A DNA stretch of 7,380 bases from an uncultured Eubacteriales bacterium (GTDB lineage Bacteria; Bacillota_A; Clostridia; Lachnospirales; Lachnospiraceae), in contig ONVT01000037.1 in NCBI GenBank assembly GCA_900321365.1, positions 1 to 7,380 on the forward strand, read 5' to 3'. The notes below the pieces were generated by a model that was not told the DNA's origin, searched no databases, and saw only the letters and a list, made by a program, of their open reading frames with translations. Position numbers and translations under genes: made by a program. Positions 1 to 4,899 of this stretch are shown in pieces (position 1 is the stretch's first letter; every line of letters begins with the position of its first letter).

Positions 1-17
1 CGGACAGACCATCCGGA

Positions 18-1205
18 TCAGTTCCTCTTGAGGAAATCCGGGATCTGGATATCCCGCTCCTGGATCTTGCTCTGGGGCATACGGACCTGGGCGTTCTTCC
101 CCGCAGCAGTGGAAGACACAGGTGTCTCAGCGGAGGTCTGCCCCGCCCGGTTGGAGAACGAGAATCCGCCGGACGGCCTGGAATCCGTCTTCGGGAACCG
201 GAAGTCCGATCCGACCTTCCTTGTCGCGAAGATCGGCTGCGGCTGGTCGGCGTTCGGATCCTCGAGACCCGTCGCGATCACCGTGATGCTCGCCTCATCC
301 GCGTAGGTATCGTCGTACATCGCGCCGAAGATAATATTCGCGCCGTCGCCGGCCAGCTCCTGTACATAGCTTGCCGCATCGTTCGCATCCATCAGGCTGA
401 TGTCTCCGCTGATATTGATGATCACATTCGACGCGCCCTCGATGGTCGTCTCAAGCAGCGGGCTCGCAACCGCCTGCTTGACCGCCTCAAGCGCCTTGTC
501 GTCACCCTTGGCCATGCCGATTCCGATATGAGCGATGCCCTTGTCTGCCATGACGGTCTTGACATCCGCGAAGTCGAGGTTGATCAGTGCCGGCAGGTTG
601 ATCAGATCTGTGATGCCCGCAACCGCCTGCTGCAGAATCTCATCCGCCTTCTTGAACGCTTCCGGCATCGTCGTCCTGCGGTCCACAACCTCAAGAAGCT
701 TGTCGTTCGGAATCACAATCAGGGTGTCCACCGTTTCCTTCAGCTTGCCGATGCCGGTAAGGGCGTTGTTCATGCGGACCTTTCCCTCGAAGCGGAACGG
801 CTTGGTGACGACGCCCACCGTGAGGATGCCCAGCTCCTTCGCTACGCCCGCGATCACAGGGGCCGCTCCGGTTCCTGTTCCTCCGCCCATGCCGCAGGTC
901 ACGAACACCATGTCCGCCCCCTGGATCGCGTTGCGGATCTCCTCCGTGCTCTCCTCGGCTGCCTGCTGGCCGACCTCCGGTCTGGCACCCGCGCCAAGAC
1001 CCTTCGTGATCTTCTCGCCGATCTGAATGACTGTCTGGGCCTTCGACATGGCAAGAGCCTGCTTATCGGTATTGACGCCTATGAATTCAACGCCGGCTAT
1101 GGTATCCTCCACCATGCGGTTGACGGCATTGTTGCCGGCACCGCCCACGCCGATAACGATGATCCTTGCGCCGGACTCGGCTTCATTTGACATGATCTCT
1201 AACAC
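18..1205 (-). CDS. ftsZ: Cell division GTPase FtsZ
   Basis: Tubulin-like GTPase that polymerises into the cytokinetic ring and recruits the divisome. The protein is 395 residues from GTG 1205, chosen because AAGGAGG lies eight bases upstream and the product begins [14 protein letters not shown]; the frame stays open to 1238. Seen in order are [12 protein letters not shown] (20-31), the GTP signature GGGTGTG (107-113), the synergy (T7) loop NLDFAD (209-214) with both catalytic aspartates, a core ending near 315, a variable linker of about 65 residues, and the C-terminal peptide [11 protein letters not shown] (385-395), which normally binds FtsA, SepF or other partners. No ftsA lies beside it. 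It has its own promoter candidate 174 nt or less behind ftsQ and may also be read from upstream. Nothing essential is missing. Confidence 0.98.
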   Translation of the reverse strand: MLEIMSNEAESGARIIVIGVGGAGNNAVNRMVEDTIAGVEFIGVNTDKQALAMSKAQTVIQIGEKITKGLGAGARPEVGQQAAEESTEEIRNAIQGADMVFVTCGMGGGTGTGAAPVIAGVAKELGILTVGVVTKPFRFEGKVRMNNALTGIGKLKETVDTLIVIPNDKLLEVVDRRTTMPEAFKKADEILQQAVAGITDLINLPALINLDFADVKTVMADKGIAHIGIGMAKGDDKALEAVKQAVASPLLETTIEGASNVIINISGDISLMDANDAASYVQELAGDGANIIFGAMYDDTYADEASITVIATGLEDPNADQPQPIFATRKVGSDFRFPKTDSRPSGGFSFSNRAGQTSAETPVSSTAAGKNAQVRMPQSKIQERDIQIPDFLKRN

Positions 1206-1213
1206 GTGAGTAT

Positions 1214-1220
1214 CCTCCTT
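1214..1220 (-). promoter_or_regulatory. ftsZ: Ribosome binding site of ftsZ
   Basis: AAGGAGG on the minus strand, eight bases ahead of GTG 1205. It selects this GTG over the upstream in-frame GTG at 1238 and gives a protein beginning MLEI, as in many clostridial FtsZ proteins. Confidence 0.85.
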
Positions 1221-1249
1221 GCGATTTGTCCCCGACACGGCCGCAGCTC

Positions 1250-1258
1250 TTATCCACA
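1250..1258 (+). promoter_or_regulatory. Perfect DnaA box (TTATCCACA) in the ftsZ leader
   Basis: All nine bases match the consensus DnaA box. It lies about 9-17 bases downstream of the inferred transcription start and upstream of the ftsZ ribosome binding site. Bound DnaA could hinder or modulate ftsZ transcription, linking division to replication initiation. A single box can occur by chance, so the site is certain but the function is inferred. Confidence 0.5.
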
Positions 1259-1273
1259 GCCCATATCTAATTT

Positions 1274-1302
1274 AATATACGTTTATTTAGATGTAAAATC
1301 AA
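1274..1302 (-). promoter_or_regulatory. Candidate sigma-A type promoter for ftsZ
   Basis: On the minus strand TTGATT (1302-1297) is separated by exactly 17 bases from TATATT (1279-1274), and an A-rich run (AAAAAA) lies just upstream of the -35 as a possible UP element. A second register, TTTACA with TAAATT five bases downstream, also has a 17-base spacer and similar quality. The segment 1261-1320 is clearly AT-rich within otherwise GC-rich DNA. Transcription would start near 1267 and give ftsZ a leader of about 60 bases. The match to consensus is moderate, but position and composition support it. Confidence 0.65.
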
Positions 1303-1335
1303 GTTTTTTCTCGATTCTCGCAGCAAGTTACAGTT

Positions 1336-1359
1336 CAGAGGGCCGGTAGCGGGCTTCTG
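1336..1359 (-). other. Imperfect hairpin 20 bases after the ftsQ stop
   Basis: CAGAAGCCCG and CGGCCCTCTG on the minus strand pair across a CTAC loop with eight of ten base pairs. No T run follows, so this is not a normal intrinsic terminator. It could weakly attenuate read-through into ftsZ or protect the 3' end of the upstream mRNA, or it may mean nothing. Confidence 0.3.
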
Positions 1360-1379
1360 GATTGTAACCGCGGTAATCG

Positions 1380-2462
1380 TTACTGCGCCAGCGTGCCCGT
1401 CGCGGGATCAATCACATTCCAGTAGGCATCCACCGCGTTTCCGTTCTCGTCTACATAGCACCCGTCAATCGGATTCCCGTAACCGTCAACAACCTGCCCG
1501 TTCACGATGCGCGCGTCATAACGGAGCGTCCCGCTCGAGTCAAAGACCATAAAGGGAGCGCCGCTGCTTCCTGCCGCCTCTTCCTGTACCGCTTCCTCCT
1601 GCGTCCCCTCTTCAGCGCCCGGCTGCTCCTCCTGTGGCTCCTGGATCTGCGAGGAACCTTCGCCGGCAAGGGATCCGCCCTCCGGCTGTGCGACTGCCTG
1701 GCCCTCGCTGCTCTCCTGGCCGGCTTCAGTCTCCGGTTCGGATACCGTTTCGGAATCCGCCTTGAAGGTGATCGCCTCGTTCTTTCCGGTGAAGCCCTCC
1801 ATGTTGAGGGTTCCCGCCTCTCCTTTTATCTGAGGATAGATAGAAACCAGGTTCGCGATTTTCTCCTCGAGGTATTCATCCTGCCCGAGCTGCACCGTGA
1901 CCGGTCCCAGCCTGAGGACCATATTCTGGTTTGAGTCAAAGGTCACACTGTCCGGAATCAGGTCACTCTTGATCAGCAGCTGTGTGATGTTCAGCATCGT
2001 GCGCAGCTGGGACGCGTTCTGCGGCACCAGTTTCTGATAGAGCTGCGGCGACTCGATCTCCACGCCTGAGACCAGAGGAATTCCCGCGTAGATCGTGTCA
2101 GTAATCTCCTGTACGACTCCGTCCGGATCATAATAGACATTCTGTCCGTCATGCTGGACGCGGCCGACCATCTGATTCTCCTCCACCTCGATTCTCACGG
2201 AGGTCGGAGAGAGCATGGTAGCCTGGACGCTCCTGAGGTAGGGCGCATCCGCGGCAGGCGCTTTCGACCGGTATTTCCACGCGAAATAGAGCGTATTGCG
2301 CGTCTTGAAATCGTAGATCAGGTCGTCCCTGATCTGCTCCGCGAGATAACGCTCATTTCCCCTGACATCGATCGAACGGATCTGAAAGACCCCGAGCACG
2401 ACTGCCGCCGCCGCTCCCAGCACAACAACCAGGATCGCAGCCGCCCTGATTCCTCTGTTCAT
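1380..2462 (-). CDS. ftsQ: Cell division protein FtsQ/DivIB with an added acidic linker and C-terminal repeat module
   Basis: Bitopic divisome scaffold protein that links FtsL and DivIC/FtsB and the septal synthase outside the membrane. Six cytoplasmic residues precede one membrane span (about 7-27). A POTRA domain begins at FQIRSIDVRGNERY (26-39), and a beta domain runs to about 234. The core resembles FtsQ/DivIB of Clostridia. The remainder is unusual: residues 235-303 form a linker rich in Glu, Gln, Ser, Gly and Ala, and residues 304-352 are a D-x-x-G-N repeat module related to the C-terminus of the PBP encoded in this cluster. At 360 residues the protein is longer than many relatives. Its only cysteine, Cys335, lies in the module. 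ATG at 2462 overlaps the murD stop (ATGA), with AAAGGA twelve bases upstream, so coupled translation is likely. The core assignment is strong; the function of the added part is unknown. Confidence 0.92.
   Translation of the reverse strand: MNRGIRAAAILVVVLGAAAAVVLGVFQIRSIDVRGNERYLAEQIRDDLIYDFKTRNTLYFAWKYRSKAPAADAPYLRSVQATMLSPTSVRIEVEENQMVGRVQHDGQNVYYDPDGVVQEITDTIYAGIPLVSGVEIESPQLYQKLVPQNASQLRTMLNITQLLIKSDLIPDSVTFDSNQNMVLRLGPVTVQLGQDEYLEEKIANLVSIYPQIKGEAGTLNMEGFTGKNEAITFKADSETVSEPETEAGQESSEGQAVAQPEGGSLAGEGSSQIQEPQEEQPGAEEGTQEEAVQEEAAGSSGAPFMVFDSSGTLRYDARIVNGQVVDGYGNPIDGCYVDENGNAVDAYWNVIDPATGTLAQ
1407..1553 (-). repeat. C-terminal D-x-x-G-N repeat module of FtsQ (residues 304-352)
   Basis: Starts FMVFDSSGTLRYDA and continues NGQVVDGYGNPIDGC, YVDENGNAVDA and YWNVID. 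Short units of about 10-12 residues repeat the pattern (V/F)-D-x-x-G-N-x-(I/V)-D-(G/A), with the last unit shortened. The segment aligns with PBP residues 660-712, including FDS-x-G-x-L, NG-x-VVD, GN-x-I-x-GC and D-x-Y-x-N-x-I. The acidic, low-complexity linker before it suggests a tethered, separately folding outer-surface module. No named family is recognised. Confidence 0.75.
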
Positions 2463-3676
2463 ACCATTGAACGTTCCTTTTCCCTTAAGACCAGCTGCTT
2501 AAACACACGGCCCCGCTCCTCATAGTCCCTGAACATCCCCCAGCTCGCGCAGGCCGGTGACAGCAGCACCGCGTCCCCCGGAGCGGCAAGGCCCACGCAG
2601 GTGTCGAAGCACTCCTCGAAGGTTTCACACATCCGGATATTCTCAAAGCCGTGACTCTTCGCGCACTGCGCGATTTTCTCCTTCGTCGCCCCGATCAGGA
2701 CCAGCGCCTTCACCTTCCCATGGAAGCTCTCGATCCACGCGTCATAGGAGGAATCCTTGTCGTACCCTCCTCCGATCAGGACAGTCGGCCTTTTCATCGC
2801 CTCCACCGCCTTGATCGCCGCGTCAGGGTTCGTTCCCTTGGAATCGTTGTAATATGCAACCCCGTTCACTTCACCGACATACTCGATCCGGTGCTCGACT
2901 CCGGAAAATGACCTCAGCACTTTCCGGATCTGATCCAGGGGCATATGCATGGCAAGCGCGCCAAGAACAGCCGCGCTCACATTTTCATAATTGTGGTTTC
3001 CGAGTATCTTCAGTTCGTCTGTGTGTATCACGTCCTGCGTCTTACCCCCGAGGGAAACCTTCAGGACGCCGTCCTCCAGATACATTCCCTCCCTGAGGGG
3101 ACGCGCGCTGGAAAACCACCAGATCCGGGGGCCGCCCGCGGACAGGCCTGAACCGAAACGGCGCAGCACCTCATCCTCATAGTTCAGGATGAGAACATCC
3201 TCAGCGGTCATGTTCTCCGCGATCCTCTCCTTCACACGGATATACTCCTCCATCGTGTGATGGCGGTTGAGATGATCCGGCGTGATGTTCGTGATCACGC
3301 CGACATGCGGGTGGAAGGACCATATTGTCTCAAGCTGGAAAGAGCTGATCTCCGCCACGCACACACTGTCGTCCCGGGTCAGGGAGGCCACATGGGTATA
3401 TGGAATCCCGATGTTGCCGACCACATAGGCTCTGTTCCCGCCGAGAAATTCCTTCATCAGCTCCCCGAGCAGGGTAACCGTCGTGGTCTTCCCGTTTGTC
3501 CCTGTCACCGACAGAACCTCTCCGCGGGAGAGGCAGTATGCAAGCTCCACCTCGCCCCAGATTCTGACGCCCGCGTCTGAGATCCTTTTGACAGGTCCCA
3601 CATCCACCGGCACACCGGGACTGACCACGCACAGGTCGGAGGACGCGATCAGTTCATCTTCCAGAGCGCCGGTCAC
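2459..3676 (-). CDS. murD: UDP-N-acetylmuramoyl-L-alanine--D-glutamate ligase (MurD), central and C-terminal part
   Basis: Cytoplasmic ATP-dependent ligase that adds D-glutamate to UDP-MurNAc-L-alanine. Numbered from the GTG at 3676, this 405-residue piece shows SPGVP (19-23), the ATP-binding loop TGTNGKTTT (58-66), EISSFQLE (109-116), NITPDHLNRH (130-139), Lys149 in a YIRVKERI context where the family has its carbamylated lysine, GNHNYENVSAA (226-236), EHRIE (261-265), NDSKGTNPDA (277-286) and SPACASWGMFRDYEERG (373-389). The ATP and glutamate domains are therefore complete, and only the end of domain 1 is broken. MurD-like coding continues upstream of the GTG in this frame (KFGDQGSEGIRI), so the GTG is probably not the native start. 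The stop overlaps the ftsQ start as ATGA. Family assignment is certain; the split is probably a sequence error or a recent mutation. Confidence 0.93.
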   Translation of the reverse strand: MTGALEDELIASSDLCVVSPGVPVDVGPVKRISDAGVRIWGEVELAYCLSRGEVLSVTGTNGKTTTVTLLGELMKEFLGGNRAYVVGNIGIPYTHVASLTRDDSVCVAEISSFQLETIWSFHPHVGVITNITPDHLNRHHTMEEYIRVKERIAENMTAEDVLILNYEDEVLRRFGSGLSAGGPRIWWFSSARPLREGMYLEDGVLKVSLGGKTQDVIHTDELKILGNHNYENVSAAVLGALAMHMPLDQIRKVLRSFSGVEHRIEYVGEVNGVAYYNDSKGTNPDAAIKAVEAMKRPTVLIGGGYDKDSSYDAWIESFHGKVKALVLIGATKEKIAQCAKSHGFENIRMCETFEECFDTCVGLAAPGDAVLLSPACASWGMFRDYEERGRVFKQLVLREKERSMV

Positions 3677-3867
3677 AATCCGGATCCCCTCGCTGCCCTG
3701 ATCGCCGAACTTTCCCGGACAGCTTCCTCTGTCAGGGATTCATTTCCATCATAGAGAACAGGATGCGCATGGCAGCTGACCAGAAGGCTGCTCGCGGCGA
3801 CCCCGCTCTTTCCCGCGCCAAACACCAGAACCTGTTTTCCGGCAAGACTCTTACCACTGTCTCTCAT
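3673..3867 (-). CDS. murD: MurD N-terminal fragment, upstream of an apparent frameshift
   Basis: The first part of UDP-N-acetylmuramoyl-alanine-D-glutamate ligase. Residues 10-22 carry the Rossmann-type start with FGAGKSG, which binds the UDP end of the substrate. MurD-like sequence continues to about residue 52 (LYDGNESLTEEAVRE). The next 12 residues to the TGA at 3675-3673 have no MurD character, because the frame changes near 3711-3713. One extra A in the minus-strand A run (AAA to AAAA) would restore reading into KFGDQ and then the downstream piece, giving one protein of 469 residues, close to normal length. The frame is open from ATG 3918, but AGGAGGGG at 3883-3876 and the usual MurD length ahead of the Rossmann motif favour ATG 3867. 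By itself this fragment is not expected to be active. Confidence 0.8.
   Translation of the reverse strand: MRDSGKSLAGKQVLVFGAGKSGVAASSLLVSCHAHPVLYDGNESLTEEAVRESSAIRAARGSGL
3711..3713 (-). other. murD: Apparent frameshift site in murD
   Basis: The minus strand reads GTC CGG GAA AGT TCG in the upstream frame (VRESS) and CCG GGA AAG TTC GGC in the downstream frame (PGKFG). Adding one A to the three-A run gives GTC CGG GAA AAG TTC GGC GAT, i.e. V-R-E-K-F-G-D, a smooth MurD sequence. The downstream frame is closed by TGA about 30 bases upstream and the upstream frame ends at 3673, so the change must fall in this short interval. The GGGAAAG heptamer here is out of phase for a canonical tandem -1 slip. 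Confidence 0.75.
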
Positions 3868-3875
3868 CAGGTCAT

Positions 3876-3883
3876 CCCCTCCT
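3876..3883 (-). promoter_or_regulatory. murD: Ribosome binding site of murD
   Basis: AGGAGGGG on the minus strand. AGGAGG ends ten bases before ATG 3867. It decides the start in favour of 3867 rather than the ATG at 3918, which has no good site upstream. Confidence 0.8.
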
Positions 3884-3921
3884 GTATAAACCTCTGTAAC
3901 ACTATAACCAGCCGGCATCGG

Positions 3922-4899
3922 CTAATCCTGAAACCGGATCAGCGCGACGAGGCACAAGAGCACGGTTATGATCGTGAACACTGCCACGATCCTGGTTTCC
4001 GACCAGCCGCCGAGTTCAAAGTGATGATGGATCGGAGCCATCCGGAATATGCGTTTTCCGCCGGTCTTCTTAAAATAAGTGACCTGGATGATGACGGACA
4101 GAACCTCGACAAGGTAGATCAGGCCCACGATGGCGATAAACACCGGCATCTGAAGCACGTACGCGGCGCCCGCGACGAATCCGCCCAGGGCAAGCGACCC
4201 GGTATCCCCCATGAAAACCTTCGCGGGGTGCACATTGAACAGGAGAAATCCCATCAGGGCGCCCGTCACAGCGGCGCATACAGGCTCTATGCCGCCCTGT
4301 GTCACCATGGAAGCGTAGCAGAAAAAGACGGCGACAACCGCCGTGACAGTTCCCGCAAGAGCGTCAAGTCCGTCCGTGAAGTTCACTCCGTTCACGGTAC
4401 CGATGATAATCACGAAGGCCGCGACGCTGGCAAACACCCGGAAGGCAAACCCCGTGAGGACATAGCCCCCCGTAAAGGGAATCCTCCAGTCAAGGCAGGC
4501 CGGATCCCTCAGCCACGCATAGACGAGGAAGATCAGCGTCACCACGATCTGCCCCGCCATCTTCTGCTTCGGAAGAAGGCCGTCGGAGCGCCTCAGCACC
4601 ACCTTCAGGTAATCGTCCACGAACCCGATGATGCCAAAGCCCAGCGTCAGGACCAGGACGGGAAGAACCCTCGGATACCGCGGGGCGAAAATGATCGTCG
4701 CGATCAGGGTGGATACCAGGATCGCAATCCCGCCCATCGTGGGAGTGCCTGCTTTTTTCAGATGAGATTTGACGCCATCTTCACGCTCCGTCTGGCCGAC
4801 CTTCAGCCGGATGAGAAACGGAATAAGGAACGGAAGAATCAACGCCGACAGTCCAAAGGAAAGGAACACGGCTGCCAGGATGTCCGGTGTGATCATCAT
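3922..4899 (-). CDS. mraY: Phospho-N-acetylmuramoyl-pentapeptide transferase (MraY)
   Basis: An integral membrane enzyme that transfers phospho-MurNAc-pentapeptide from UDP to undecaprenyl phosphate, making lipid I on the cytoplasmic face. The protein has 325 residues, normal for the family, with about ten hydrophobic segments. Visible motifs in order are GTPTMGG (51-57), FVDDYLK with the Asp pair 95-96, NGVNFTDGLDALAG (170-183), HPAKVFMGDTGS (224-235, Asp232) and the histidine cluster PIHHHFE (289-295). All the expected acidic active-site residues are present. The open frame extends upstream to 4950, but the start is placed at ATG 4899: the protein then begins MMITPDIL, GGAGG lies ten bases upstream, and the ATG overlaps the PBP stop as ATGA, which suggests translational coupling. 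A 54-nt gap separates its stop from the likely murD start. Confidence 0.97.
   Translation of the reverse strand: MMITPDILAAVFLSFGLSALILPFLIPFLIRLKVGQTEREDGVKSHLKKAGTPTMGGIAILVSTLIATIIFAPRYPRVLPVLVLTLGFGIIGFVDDYLKVVLRRSDGLLPKQKMAGQIVVTLIFLVYAWLRDPACLDWRIPFTGGYVLTGFAFRVFASVAAFVIIIGTVNGVNFTDGLDALAGTVTAVVAVFFCYASMVTQGGIEPVCAAVTGALMGFLLFNVHPAKVFMGDTGSLALGGFVAGAAYVLQMPVFIAIVGLIYLVEVLSVIIQVTYFKKTGGKRIFRMAPIHHHFELGGWSETRIVAVFTIITVLLCLVALIRFQD

Noticed and set aside
1..15. CGGA...TCCG pairing downstream of ftsZ as part of a terminator
   Set aside because: Only four base pairs are visible and the window ends before any further stem or T run could be seen.
528..1190. Plus-strand open frames opposite ftsZ
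   Set aside because: They are antisense to a fully intact ftsZ, with composition typical of a reverse-complement shadow and no start signal.
1366..1375. Palindrome ACCGCGGT next to the ftsQ stop as an operator
   Set aside because: It is only eight bases, GC-rich, has no second half-site, and lies far upstream of the promoter candidate; likely chance.
3710..3716. GGGAAAG heptamer at the murD break as a programmed -1 slippery site
   Set aside because: The codon phase is CGG GAA AGT rather than xxG GGA AAG, so tandem slippage would not occur in the normal way, and I saw no clear stimulatory structure. A base error explains the data better.
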